The translations under genes and the position numbers were made by a program. A model generated the notes under the pieces. The model made no database searches. It was not told the origin of the DNA and saw nothing but the letters and a program-made list of their open reading frames with translations. Of a stretch of 64,000 bases of DNA, positions 16,383 to 24,923 are shown piece by piece. The DNA lies in assembly GCF_030159255.1 (NCBI RefSeq), contig NZ_BSCT01000011.1, forward strand, positions 112,102 through 176,101, written 5' to 3'. Within the stretch, counting starts at the first letter, position 1, and each line of letters opens with the position of its first letter. Source of the stretch: Bradyrhizobium sp. SSBR45G (GTDB lineage: Bacteria > Pseudomonadota > Alphaproteobacteria > Rhizobiales > Xanthobacteraceae).

Positions 16383-17158
16383 GTGAGGTCAATCTGAGCG
16401 GAATGACGGCGCTGTCGATCGGACGCGGCGTGACGCTGAACAATGCGAGCGAATTGGAAGCAGCGCTGCGCCATATTGGGGCTACGCGCTATCACAACCA
16501 CCACCCGTTCCATAAGCTGCTGCACAGCGGAAAGCTGAACAAGGGCCAGGTGCAGGCCTGGGCGCTGAACCGCTACTACTACCAGTCGACGATCCCGCTG
16601 AAGGACGCCATGGTGATGACGCGCTTCCGCGATCGCGCCACGCGGCTGGAATGGCGGCATCGCATCGAGGATCATGACGGCGACGTCGGCAGCGAGGGCG
16701 GCATCGAGCGCTGGCTGAAGCTGACCGAAGGCCTCGGCCTCGACACGGCTTACGTCGAATCCACCGAAGGCATCCTGCCGGCGACGCGCTTCGCGGTGGA
16801 AGCCTATGTGCATTTCTGCCGCGACCGCTCGCCGCTGGAGGCGATCGCGTCGTCATTGACGGAGCTGTTCGCGCCGAGCATTCACGAGGAGCGGATCTCG
16901 GGCATGCTCGAGCACTACAATTTCGTCAACAACGACACGATGAGCTACTTCAAGCGCCGTCTCACCCAGGCGCCGCGCGATGCCAATTTCGCCCTGCACT
17001 ACGTCAAGGAGCACGCCACGACGCCCGAGCAGCGCGCCGCGGTCTGCAACGCGCTGATCTTCAAGACCAACGTGCTGTGGGTGCAGCTCGACGCGCTGTA
17101 TCACGCGTATGTGGAAGGCCACATCCCGCCCGGCGCGTTCGTGCCGAAGGAGGGATGA
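16379..17158 (+). CDS. pqqC: Pyrroloquinoline-quinone synthase PqqC
   Basis: A 259-residue enzyme doing the last step, cofactor-free ring closure and eight-electron oxidation to PQQ. It starts with GTG within the pqqB stop (overlap GTGA). The family motifs are RYHNHHPFHKLLHSGKLNKG (about 38-57), WALNRYYYQSTIPLKDA, and HRIEDHDGDVGSEGGIERWL, with histidines of the active site. HYVKEHATTPEQRAAV and TNVLWVQLDALYHAY close the all-helical fold. Length is as expected. It is followed by about 200 bp that hold a repeat before pqqD, unlike the tight spacing elsewhere in the cluster. Confidence 0.96.
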   Translation: MSEVNLSGMTALSIGRGVTLNNASELEAALRHIGATRYHNHHPFHKLLHSGKLNKGQVQAWALNRYYYQSTIPLKDAMVMTRFRDRATRLEWRHRIEDHDGDVGSEGGIERWLKLTEGLGLDTAYVESTEGILPATRFAVEAYVHFCRDRSPLEAIASSLTELFAPSIHEERISGMLEHYNFVNNDTMSYFKRRLTQAPRDANFALHYVKEHATTPEQRAAVCNALIFKTNVLWVQLDALYHAYVEGHIPPGAFVPKEG

Positions 17159-17202
17159 TGGTGTCCCGTTTGAACCACCGCTCTCGTAGCACGGACGGTG
17201 CA

Positions 17203-17302
17203 CTCCCTCCCCCCTTGTGGGGGAGGGTCGGGGTGGGGGGTCCACACGGGAAGTCTTTTCTGGGACCCCCACCCCCGACCCCTCCCCGCAAGGGGGAGGG
17301 GA
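17203..17302. repeat. Long palindromic repeat inside the pqqC-pqqD gap
   Basis: Two arms of about 40 bases, the left with cttgtgggggagggtcgggg and the right with gacccccacccccgacccct, flank a short loop. Together they form a near-perfect hairpin. The same family occurs at 27700-27920. It separates pqqC from pqqD, breaking the otherwise overlapping operon, so it could change mRNA stability or partly terminate the message. Confidence 0.8.
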
Positions 17303-17362
17303 GCCGCACCGCACTTGGCGCGGCCATCCAATTTCACAACTCCACGCGCTAGAGACCCCGCC

Positions 17363-17671
17363 ATGGCCCCGCGTCACATCCAAGTTGCCGAGACCAGCCG
17401 CGTGGTGCTGCCGCGGCACACCAAGCTGAAGTTCGACGAGACCCGGCAGGTCTGGGTGATCCTGGCGCCGGAGCGGGTGCTGGCGCCGGATGAGATCGCG
17501 GTCGAGGTGCTCAAGCTGTGCGACGGCGCGCGCAGCGTCGCCGGCATCATCGACGAGCTCGCGGTGAAATATGCCGCGCCGCGCGACGTGATCGCGACCG
17601 ACGTCGTTGCGATGCTGCAGGATCTCGCCGACAAGGGCTTTCTGACCGAGGTTCGGGAGACGACCTCATGA
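17363..17671 (+). CDS. pqqD: PQQ biosynthesis chaperone PqqD
   Basis: A 102-residue peptide chaperone starting MAPRHIQVAETSRVVLPRHT. PqqD binds PqqA and presents it to the radical-SAM enzyme PqqE. Typical features are LPRHTKLKFDETRQVWVILAPE, LAPDEIAVEVLKLCDGARSV, IIDELAVKYAAP and the closing MLQDLADKGFL. The ATG at 17363 is chosen because it gives the standard PqqD length; upstream codons belong to the repeat. The stop overlaps the pqqE start (ATGA). Confidence 0.95.
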   Translation: MAPRHIQVAETSRVVLPRHTKLKFDETRQVWVILAPERVLAPDEIAVEVLKLCDGARSVAGIIDELAVKYAAPRDVIATDVVAMLQDLADKGFLTEVRETTS

Positions 17672-18864
17672 CCGAGCTGACCGACACCACGCCGCAGATC
17701 GACGCGAATGACGGGCTCGCCGTGCTGGAGCGGCGCGGATCCGTGGCCGAGAGCTACGGCATTCCGCTCGCCGTGCTGCTCGAGCTCACCCATCGCTGCC
17801 CGCTGCAATGCCCCTATTGCTCCAACCCGCTGGAGCTCGACCGGTCCGGCCAGGAGCTGACCACCGCCGAGTGGAAGAAGGTGCTCTCGGAGCTCGCCGA
17901 GATCGGTGTGCTGCAGGTGCATTTCTCCGGCGGCGAGCCGACCGCGCGCAAGGACATCGTCGAGCTGGTGCAGCACGCCAACGATGTCGGCCTCTACACC
18001 AACCTGATCACCTCGGCGGTGCTGCTGACGCGCGAGCGGCTGAAGGAGCTGGCGGATGCCGGGCTCTGTCACGTCCAGATCAGCTTCCAGGGCAACGAGC
18101 CTGTCGTGGCCGACCGCGTCGGCGGCTACAAGGGCGGTCATGCCAAGAAGCTCGAGGTCGCCAAATGGACGCGCGAGCTCGACCTGCCGCTGACCGTGAA
18201 CGCCGTGATGCATCGGCAGAACCTGCATCAGCTGCCGGACATCATTCAGATGGCGGTCGATCTCGATGCCGACCGGCTCGAGGTCGCCAACGTGCAATAT
18301 TACGGCTGGGCCCTGAAGAACCGCGCCAGCCTGATGCCGACCTATGCGCAACTCGAAGAGACCGATCGCCTCGTCGAGGAGGCGCGCGAGCGGCTGAAGG
18401 GCACGCTGACCATCGACTACGTCGTCCCGGACTACTACGCGCTGCGGCCGAAGAAATGCATGGGCGGCTGGGGCCGGCAGTTCTTCAACATCTCGCCCTC
18501 GGGCAAGGTCCTGCCCTGCCACGCCGCCGAGAGCATCACCGGGCTCGACTTCATGTCGGTACGCTCGAACAACTCCATCGCCTGGATCTGGCAGAACTCC
18601 GAGGCCTTCAACCGCTATCGCGGCACCGGCTGGATGAAGGAGCCATGCAAATCCTGCGAATTCCGCGAGATTGATTTCGGCGGCTGCCGCTGCCAGGCGT
18701 TTGCGCTGACCGGCGACGCCGGCAACACCGATCCGGCCTGCACCCTGTCGCCGCTGCACGAGAGCATCTTCAAGCAGGCCGAGCGCGATGCGGCCTCGGG
18801 CCAGGACCGCTTCCTGTATCGCAACTTTGCCGGCGGCACGCCGGAGAACGGCACCGATGCCTGA
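17668..18864 (+). CDS. pqqE: PqqA peptide cyclase PqqE (radical SAM)
   Basis: A 398-residue radical-SAM enzyme joining the Glu and Tyr side chains of PqqA. The SAM cluster cysteines are Cys44, Cys48 and Cys51 in THRCPLQCPYCSNP. HFSGGEPTARKD follows as the glycine-rich SAM motif. The C-terminal SPASM region supplies auxiliary cluster cysteines in KKCMGGWGRQF, KVLPCHAAES, PCKSCEFREIDFGGCRCQAF and DPACTLSP. Length and motif order are complete. It overlaps pqqD by four bases and the next gene by eight, so all are coupled. Confidence 0.96.
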   Translation: MTELTDTTPQIDANDGLAVLERRGSVAESYGIPLAVLLELTHRCPLQCPYCSNPLELDRSGQELTTAEWKKVLSELAEIGVLQVHFSGGEPTARKDIVELVQHANDVGLYTNLITSAVLLTRERLKELADAGLCHVQISFQGNEPVVADRVGGYKGGHAKKLEVAKWTRELDLPLTVNAVMHRQNLHQLPDIIQMAVDLDADRLEVANVQYYGWALKNRASLMPTYAQLEETDRLVEEARERLKGTLTIDYVVPDYYALRPKKCMGGWGRQFFNISPSGKVLPCHAAESITGLDFMSVRSNNSIAWIWQNSEAFNRYRGTGWMKEPCKSCEFREIDFGGCRCQAFALTGDAGNTDPACTLSPLHESIFKQAERDAASGQDRFLYRNFAGGTPENGTDA

Positions 18865-19846
18865 CGCCGAAGCCGGCCGCGCCTCCGCGCGCCGCAGCGA
18901 TCCCTTCGCGCCGCTGACGTCGGAATGGCTCGACGTCTCCGGCGGCCACCAGATCTATGTCGAGAGCTCTGGCCACATCGGCGGCATCCCCGCCGTCTAT
19001 CTGCATGGCGGCCCCGGCTCCGGTTGCCAGCCGGATCATCGCCGGCTGTTCGATCCCGAGCGCTTCCACGCCGTGCTGTTCGACCAGCGCGGTGCCGGCC
19101 GCTCGCGCCCCGCGCGCAGCCGCGACAACAACACCCTGCCCGACCTGATCGCCGACATGGAGGCGATCCGCGAGCGCTTCGGCTTCGAATGCTGGATCGT
19201 CGCCGGCGGCTCGTGGGGGGCGACGCTCGCGCTCGCCTATGCGCAGGCGCATCCGACGCGCGTGACGGGCCTGGTGCTCCGCGCAACCTTCCTCGGCACC
19301 CGTGCAGAGGTCGAGACCGCGTTCGGCGAAACGCTGGCGCGCTTCCATCCCGCATTGTATCGCGACTTCCTGGACCTGCTGCCGGAGGCCGAGCGGGGCA
19401 ATCCGTGCGCGTCCTATTTCCGGCGCATCCTCGATCCCGACCCGGCCGTTCACGGCCCCGCGGCGCGCGCCTGGCACGACGTCGAGCGGGCGCTGTCGGA
19501 GGTGAAGCCGTCGCGCACCCAGCTCGATCGCCTCGCCATCCGCTCCGGCAGCGCGCTGCCCGCGACGCCGTTCATGGAGGCGCACTATTTCTCCCAGGAC
19601 AGCTTCATGGCGCCGGACCAGCTGCTGCGGGACGCGACCAGGCTGGCCGGCATTCCCGGCATCATCGTGCAGGGCCGCTACGACCTGCTCTGCCCGCCCC
19701 AGACCTCGGCACGGCTGGCGGAGGTGTGGCGCGACGCCGAAATCCGTGTCGTCGAAGCCGCAGGTCACAATCTTTATGACCCCGGCATCCGCGACGCGGT
19801 CATGAAAGCCATCTGCGACATGGCGAAGCGCACGACTGCGCCTTAA
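18857..19846 (+). CDS. Prolyl iminopeptidase-like alpha/beta hydrolase (S33), last gene of the pqq operon
   Basis: A 329-residue alpha/beta hydrolase starting MPDAEAGRASARRSDPFAPL. Prolyl iminopeptidase features are the oxyanion motif YLHGGPGSGCQPDHRRLFDP, DQRGAGRSRP, nucleophile Ser in GGSWGATLALAYAQAHP, acid Asp in QGRYDLLCPPQT and catalytic His in AAGHNLYDPGI. Family enzymes release N-terminal proline. The start overlaps the end of pqqE by eight bases, so it is translationally coupled to the PQQ genes. PqqA has a proline in VEVPVGM next to the part that becomes PQQ, so this could be a trimming peptidase. Known processing proteases PqqF/PqqG are not seen in the window. The specific role is inference. 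Confidence 0.85.
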   Translation: MPDAEAGRASARRSDPFAPLTSEWLDVSGGHQIYVESSGHIGGIPAVYLHGGPGSGCQPDHRRLFDPERFHAVLFDQRGAGRSRPARSRDNNTLPDLIADMEAIRERFGFECWIVAGGSWGATLALAYAQAHPTRVTGLVLRATFLGTRAEVETAFGETLARFHPALYRDFLDLLPEAERGNPCASYFRRILDPDPAVHGPAARAWHDVERALSEVKPSRTQLDRLAIRSGSALPATPFMEAHYFSQDSFMAPDQLLRDATRLAGIPGIIVQGRYDLLCPPQTSARLAEVWRDAEIRVVEAAGHNLYDPGIRDAVMKAICDMAKRTTAP

Positions 19847-19860
19847 ACAAATGATCGTCT

Positions 19861-19996
19861 CTCCTCATCCTGGGGAGCCATGCGCAGCATGGCGTCTCGA
19901 AGGATGAGGCTCAGACATCCCCGGGCCTCATGGTTCACCAGGCAATGCGAAAGCATTGTCCGGGAGACGCGCCAAGGGGCGCTCCTCACAATGAGG
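19861..19996. repeat. Palindromic repeat family, copy behind the pqq operon
   Basis: Starts ctcctcatcctggggagcca, contains gcgtctcgaaggatgaggct and ends gcgctcctcacaatgagg. The block order matches the copies at 8727-8871 and 26075-26187. It could serve as the end of the pqq transcript. Confidence 0.7.
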
Positions 19997-20024
19997 AATT
20001 GGCCGCCAAACAAGGACATCTGCA

Positions 20025-20693
20025 ATGCCCATCGCCGGGAAAGGCATGCTTTTGACATCGATGAACATCGATGCCGAGCATGAAGCTGATTTCAACCACT
20101 GGTACGACAGCGAGCATCTCGAAGAGCGCGTGGCGATCCCCGGCTTCATCGAGGCGCGACGCTATGTCGCCGAGCAGGGCAGTCCGAAATATCTCTGCCT
20201 GTATTCGACCGAGAGCATCGACGTGCTCGACAGCGCAGCCTATCGCGCGCGGCTCGACGCACCGACGGAATGGTCGAAGACGGTCATGGCGCGGTTCAAG
20301 AACATGATCCGCAGCGTTGCGCGCATCACGATCTCGAGAGGCTCCGGCCGCGGCGCCGTGCTCGGCATCATCCGCCTGCGTGCGAAGCCGGGACAGGACA
20401 AGGCCTTGCGGGACGCACTGCAGATCGAGCTCGACCCGCGCGAGCTCAAGGGCATCATCTCGATGCACCTGCTCGAAGGCGATGCCGATCTCTCCGGCCC
20501 TGCTGCCGGCGTCCCCGCGAGCTCACGTGATGCCGACTGGTTCGTCCTGATCGACGGCACCGATAGCCACGCGATTGCCACGCTGATGACGACGCGCTTC
20601 GCCGCGATCGACGGGCCATTGGCGACACAGATCTCGGCCGGGATTTACAGGCTGATGTGGGACCTCAGCCGCGCCGACATCGCTGCACATTAG
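20025..20693 (+). CDS. Dimeric alpha-beta barrel protein, unknown function
   Basis: A 222-residue cytoplasmic protein starting MPIAGKGMLLTSMNIDAEHE. Two ferredoxin-like halves are apparent. The first has DFNHWYDSEHLEERVAIPGF and YLCLYSTESIDVLDSAAYRA. The second starts AVLGIIRLRAKPGQDKALRD and ends with a predicted amphipathic segment. The motif NHWYDxEHLxERVxIPGF is common in stress-responsive A/B-barrel or EthD-like proteins. It is a single gene between two repeats. No catalytic function is proposed. Confidence 0.65.
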   Translation: MPIAGKGMLLTSMNIDAEHEADFNHWYDSEHLEERVAIPGFIEARRYVAEQGSPKYLCLYSTESIDVLDSAAYRARLDAPTEWSKTVMARFKNMIRSVARITISRGSGRGAVLGIIRLRAKPGQDKALRDALQIELDPRELKGIISMHLLEGDADLSGPAAGVPASSRDADWFVLIDGTDSHAIATLMTTRFAAIDGPLATQISAGIYRLMWDLSRADIAAH

Positions 20694-20706
20694 TAGTCCG
20701 TCTCTC

Positions 20707-20837
20707 TCCACCTTCATGGCCGGGCTTGTCCCGGCCATCCACGTCGTTCGGCGTCCTTGGAAAGACGTGGATGCCCGGGCCTTCGCCGCGGCGAAGCGGC
20801 TTCGGCCGCGCAGGCGGGACAAGCCCGGGCATGACGA
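20707..20837. repeat. Palindromic dispersed repeat 'cgggcttgtcccgg' family
   Basis: Begins ccttcatggccgggcttgtc, has acgtggatgcccgggccttc in the middle, and ends ggacaagcccgggcatgacg. The family also occurs at 24815-24900. The arms pair to form a long hairpin; no coding capacity. Confidence 0.7.
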
Positions 20838-21000
20838 CTGAGTGCGTGGCAGCTTGCGTGACCCACAATTTCTGCACTCTCGAGTTCCCGTCGTCGACCC
20901 CACATGCCGCATCGCAACACGTGGCAGCACCGCGCCTGCAATGCGGCGGCGCACCACTGTGCATGGACAGCAGCCTTGCAAATTTGCCTTTGTGTGCGCC

Positions 21001-21047
21001 TTGGAATGGCTCTAGTCTGATAAGACTATTCAATTGAGCCATTCCAA
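21001..21047. promoter_or_regulatory. Nested inverted repeat upstream of the korC-korA-korB operon
   Basis: Outer arms ttggaatggctc (21001-21012) and gagccattccaa (21036-21047) are perfect complements over 12 bp. Inside them, tagtct (21013-21018) and agacta (21023-21028) pair around gata. The element ends 126 bp before the operon start. It could be an operator or an mRNA hairpin in the leader. No known regulator site was matched. Confidence 0.5.
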
Positions 21048-21173
21048 AAACAGAAGGGCGACGAACAGGGCCTGCTCCGGACCACATCCGATCCATTGTA
21101 GATCCTGAAAAAACAGTCGCCCTCACGTCAGGAAGGCCGCGCGCTCGTGGTTCACCGCGCGGACAGGGTAGGA

Positions 21174-22973
21174 ATGAGAGCGACTGATATTTCGGCCCCC
21201 GACTACTTTCACAAAGTCGTCGATTGCCAATGGGCTTGTCCCGCACACACCCCCGTCCCGGAATACATCCGTCTGATCGCCGAGGGTCGCTACAGCGACG
21301 CCTACATGATCAATTGGAAATCGAATGTATTCCCGGGCATCCTCGGACGCACCTGCGATCGTCCCTGTGAGCCCGCGTGCCGACGGGGGCGTGTCGAGGA
21401 GAGCCCGGTGGCGATCTGCCGCCTGAAGCGCGTCGCCGCGGACTTCAAGGACGACGTGAGCCAGCGCATGCCGCGCCCCGGCCCGCGCAACGGCTGGCGC
21501 ATCGCCCTGGTCGGCGGCGGCCCGGCGTCGCTGACCGTCGCGCGCGATCTCGCGCCGCTCGGCTATCACTGCACCGTGTTCGACGGAGATGCGAAGCCCG
21601 GCGGCATGGTGCGCTCGCAGATCCCAAAATTCCGCCTGCCCGACAGCGTGATCGACGAGGAGACGGGCTACGTGCTCAGCCTCGGCGTCGAGTTCAAGGC
21701 CGGTCATCGCATCGACAGCCTCAAGAAGCTGCTCGCCGAGAACTATGATGCCGTCTTCATCGGCTCCGGCGCGCCGCGCGGGCGCGAGCTGAACATTCCA
21801 GGCCGCAAGGAAGCGACCGGCAACATCCATCTCGGCATCGACTGGCTGTCGAGCGTCTCGTTCGGCCACACCGACAAGATCGGCAAGCGCGTGATCGTGC
21901 TCGGCGGCGGCAACACCGCGATGGATTGCTGCCGTACCGCGCGACGGCTGGGCGGCGAGGACGTCAAGGTCATCGTGCGCTCCGGCTTCGAGGAGATGAA
22001 GGCCTCGCCCTGGGAGAAGGAAGACGCGCTGCATGAGGACATTCCGATCCTCAACTATCTCGTCCCCGTTGCCTTCAATCACGACAATGGCAAGCTGACC
22101 GGCGTCACCTTCCAGAAGGTGAAGCCCGAGTATGATGCCGATGGCCAGCGCTCGCTGGTGCCGTCGGGCGAGCCGGACGAGACCTATCCGTGCGACGACG
22201 TGCTGGTGGCGGTCGGCCAGGAGAATGCGTTTCCGTGGATCGAGGCCGATTGCGGCGTCGATTTCGACAAGCGGCACATGCCCAAGGTCGATCCGACCAC
22301 CTTCGCGTCGACCAATCCGAAAGTGTTCTTCGGCGGCGACGCGGCGTTTGGTCCGAAGAACATCATCTGGGCGGTCGCGCAGGGCCATGAAGCGGCGCTG
22401 TCGATCCATCGCCTGCTGTCGGGCGAGGACATCACCGAGCGGCCGCTGCCGGAGGTCCACGTCTCCTCGCAGAAGATGGGCATCCACGAATGGAGCTATG
22501 ACAACGACATCTCGGCGGAGAAGCGCTTCAAGGTGCCACACCGCGACAAGGTCGTGGCGCTGAAGGACATCCGCACCGAGGTCGAGCTCGGCTACGACGT
22601 CAAGCTCGCGCTCGGCGAGGCGCATCGCTGCCTGAATTGCGATGTGCAGACGGTGTTCTCCAACACGCTGTGCATCGAATGCGACGCCTGTGCCGACATC
22701 TGCCCGATGGACTGCATCACCTTCACCGAGAACGGCGAAGAGGCCGACCTGCGGTCACGGCTGAAGGCGCCGTCTGTTCACCCCGACCAGGACCTCTACG
22801 TCTCGTCGGATCTCAAGACCGGACGCGTGATGGTGAAGGACGAGGACGTCTGCCTCCATTGCGGCCTGTGCGCCGAACGCTGCCCCACCGGTGCGTGGGA
22901 CATGCAGAAGTATTTCATCGAGACGACTCACGCAGGTAACGCATGTCCCAGCAAGCGCCGCTCAGCAGCGTAA
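21174..22973 (+). CDS. korC: FAD/Fe-S NAD(P)H:ferredoxin-type subunit of 2-oxoacid oxidoreductase (KorC-like)
   Basis: A 599-residue GltD-like flavoprotein fused to a C-terminal 2[4Fe-4S] ferredoxin. The start MRATDISAPDYFHKVV is chosen for its nearby purine-rich ribosome site; an upstream ATG at 21147 is possible. N-terminal cysteines (Cys18, Cys22, then CDRPCEPACRRG and VAICRLKR) match the GltD/DPYD cluster region. RIALVGGGPASLTVARDL binds FAD and RVIVLGGGNTAMDCCRTA binds NAD(P). Two ferredoxin motifs CIECDACADICPMDC and CLHCGLCAERCPTGAW end the protein. The third subunit of 2-oxoglutarate:NAD(P) oxidoreductase in Azoarcus and Thauera has this architecture and carries electrons to NADP. The match to that subunit is from family knowledge. 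Confidence 0.8.
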   Translation: MRATDISAPDYFHKVVDCQWACPAHTPVPEYIRLIAEGRYSDAYMINWKSNVFPGILGRTCDRPCEPACRRGRVEESPVAICRLKRVAADFKDDVSQRMPRPGPRNGWRIALVGGGPASLTVARDLAPLGYHCTVFDGDAKPGGMVRSQIPKFRLPDSVIDEETGYVLSLGVEFKAGHRIDSLKKLLAENYDAVFIGSGAPRGRELNIPGRKEATGNIHLGIDWLSSVSFGHTDKIGKRVIVLGGGNTAMDCCRTARRLGGEDVKVIVRSGFEEMKASPWEKEDALHEDIPILNYLVPVAFNHDNGKLTGVTFQKVKPEYDADGQRSLVPSGEPDETYPCDDVLVAVGQENAFPWIEADCGVDFDKRHMPKVDPTTFASTNPKVFFGGDAAFGPKNIIWAVAQGHEAALSIHRLLSGEDITERPLPEVHVSSQKMGIHEWSYDNDISAEKRFKVPHRDKVVALKDIRTEVELGYDVKLALGEAHRCLNCDVQTVFSNTLCIECDACADICPMDCITFTENGEEADLRSRLKAPSVHPDQDLYVSSDLKTGRVMVKDEDVCLHCGLCAERCPTGAWDMQKYFIETTHAGNACPSKRRSAA

Positions 22974-24793
22974 ACGACTTCGTCGTCCGCTTCGCCAACG
23001 TCAACGGCTCGGGCTCGGCCAGCGCCAACGAATTGTTCGCGCGCGCGGTGCTCCGCCACGGCGTGCCGGTGTCCCCGCGCAACATCTTCCCGTCCAACAT
23101 CCAGGGCCTGCCGACCTGGTACGAGGTGCGCGTCACCGAAGCCGGCCATCTCGGCGCGCGCGGCGGCGGCACCGATCTGATGGTGGCGATGAACCCGCAG
23201 ACCTGGGACAAGGACGTCGCCGGCATCGTGCCCGGCGGCTATCTGTTCTACGATTCGACCAAGCCGATGCCGTCGACCAAGTTCCGCGACGACATCAACG
23301 TCATCGGCGTGCCGCTGACCGCGATTACCAACTCGACTTACACTGATCCGCGCCAGCGCCAGCTGTTCAAGAACATCATCTATCTCGGCGTGCTTTCCGC
23401 CCTGCTGGACATGGACCCGAAGCTGATCGAGCAATTGATCGGCGAGCAGTACAAGGGCAAGGAAAAGCTGCTGTCCTCCAACGTCCATGCGCTGCATCTC
23501 GGCCGAGACTGGGCGCTGCAGAACCTGAAATGTCCGATCGGACTGCGCATCCGAAAGGCGGACAAGGTCGGCGACCGCATCTTCATCGAAGGCAACAATG
23601 CCGCCGCACTCGGCGCCGTCTATGGCGGCGCCACCGTGTGCGCCTGGTACCCGATCACGCCGTCGTCCTCGGTGGCCGAGGCCTTCACCAATCACTGCAA
23701 GAAGCTGCGGCACGATAAGGAAACGGGCCAGGCCAAATATGCGATCGTGCAGGCCGAGGACGAGCTTGCCTCGATCGGCATGGTGGTCGGCGCGTCCTGG
23801 AACGGCGCCCGCGCCTTCACCACCACGTCCGGCCCTGGCGTCTCGCTGATGACCGAGTTCATCGGTCTGTCGTACTTCGCCGAGATCCCGGCCGTGATCA
23901 TCAACGTGCAGCGCGCCGGCCCCTCCACGGGCATGCCGACACGCACGCAGCAGTGCGACCTGATCGCCTGCGGCTATGCCTCGCACGGTGATACCAAGCA
24001 CGTGATGCTCTTCCCCGAGGATCCGGCAGAGGCGTTCGAATTCGCCGCCGCTGCGTTCGATCTCGCCGAGCGGCTGCAGACCACCGTCTTCCTGATGCTC
24101 GATCTCGACATCGGCATGAACCAGCGGCTGTGCCGTCCGCTGAAATGGGACGATTCCAGACAATATGACCGCGGCAAGGTGATGACCGCCGAGATGCTGG
24201 ACGAAGGCCGCGACTTCGGCCGCTACCTCGACGTCGATGGCGACGGCATTCCGTTCCGCACCCTCCCCGGCACCCATCCGACCAAGGGCTCCTACTTCAC
24301 CCGCGGCACCTCGCGGGACCGCTACGCGCGCTACTCCGAGGAAGGCGCCGTCTATGCCGACAACGTGCAGCGCCTGCTGCGCAAGTTCCAGACCGCGCAG
24401 GACATGGTGCCACGTCCCTTGCAGGCCAATGCCGTCAAGCCGACCAAATACGGCGTGATCTATTTCGGCTCGACCGCGCCGGCGATGGACGAGGCGACCG
24501 AACTCCTGGAGGCGCGCGGTCATCAGCTCGACCGCCTGCGCATCCGCGCCTTCCCGTTCCACTCGAGCGTGGCGAGCTTCATCGCCGAGCACGACTTCGT
24601 CTACGTGGTCGAGCAGAACCGCGACGCCCAGCTGCGCCAGCTGATCGTCACCGAGAACGGCATCGACCCGGTCCGCCTGGTGCCGATCCTGCACTATGAC
24701 GGCACGCCGATCACGGCGCGCTACATCGCGGACTCCATCGGCACCCATCAGGACCAGATCAAGGTCACCCCGCTCCGCAAGGCCGTGTCATGA
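22943..24793 (+). CDS. korA: 2-oxoacid:acceptor oxidoreductase, fused gamma/alpha subunit (KorA-like)
   Basis: A 616-residue subunit starting MSQQAPLSSVNDFVVRFANV. The N-terminal part (about 10-190) is the gamma domain (VNGSGSASANELFARAVLRH, LGARGGGTDLMVAMNPQTWD). From about residue 215, GNNAAALGAVYGGATVCAWY begins the alpha domain (YPITPSSSVAEAF, TSGPGVSLMTEFIGLSYFAE, QRAGPSTGMPTRTQQCDL). The gamma-alpha fusion is usual for 2-oxoglutarate:ferredoxin oxidoreductases of bacteria. The gene overlaps korC by 31 bp. The beta subunit with thiamine diphosphate is the next gene. Likely reaction: 2-oxoglutarate + CoA to succinyl-CoA, with electrons to ferredoxin or NAD(P); the substrate could also be another 2-oxoacid. 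Confidence 0.85.
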   Translation: MSQQAPLSSVNDFVVRFANVNGSGSASANELFARAVLRHGVPVSPRNIFPSNIQGLPTWYEVRVTEAGHLGARGGGTDLMVAMNPQTWDKDVAGIVPGGYLFYDSTKPMPSTKFRDDINVIGVPLTAITNSTYTDPRQRQLFKNIIYLGVLSALLDMDPKLIEQLIGEQYKGKEKLLSSNVHALHLGRDWALQNLKCPIGLRIRKADKVGDRIFIEGNNAAALGAVYGGATVCAWYPITPSSSVAEAFTNHCKKLRHDKETGQAKYAIVQAEDELASIGMVVGASWNGARAFTTTSGPGVSLMTEFIGLSYFAEIPAVIINVQRAGPSTGMPTRTQQCDLIACGYASHGDTKHVMLFPEDPAEAFEFAAAAFDLAERLQTTVFLMLDLDIGMNQRLCRPLKWDDSRQYDRGKVMTAEMLDEGRDFGRYLDVDGDGIPFRTLPGTHPTKGSYFTRGTSRDRYARYSEEGAVYADNVQRLLRKFQTAQDMVPRPLQANAVKPTKYGVIYFGSTAPAMDEATELLEARGHQLDRLRIRAFPFHSSVASFIAEHDFVYVVEQNRDAQLRQLIVTENGIDPVRLVPILHYDGTPITARYIADSIGTHQDQIKVTPLRKAVS

Positions 24794-24814
24794 TGTTGCC
24801 CCTACTCTCTCCAC

Positions 24815-24900
24815 CGTCATGCCCGGGCTTGACCCGGGCATCCATCTCTTTCGTCTACTCGGCTACCACGTGGATGGCCGGGTCAAGCCCGGCCATGACG
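24815..24900. repeat. Palindromic repeat between korA and korB
   Basis: Reads tcatgcccgggcttgacccg on the left and gtcaagcccggccatgacga on the right, separated by ctcggctaccacgtgg. It belongs to the family seen at 20707-20837. It sits inside the three-gene operon in a 130-bp gap between korA and korB. Confidence 0.75.
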
Positions 24901-24923
24901 ATGGCGGGTGATGCGAGGCGCTC

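Larger units (their letters stand above)
20694..21173. other. 480-bp gap with repeat and a palindromic regulatory candidate
   Basis: From about 20707 to 20837 lies a dispersed palindromic repeat of the 'atggccgggcttgtcccggc' family. At 21001-21047 there is a two-level inverted repeat, listed separately. The rest up to the korC start, including an A/T-richer stretch around 20860-21000, is taken as the promoter region. No gene is supported. Confidence 0.6.
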
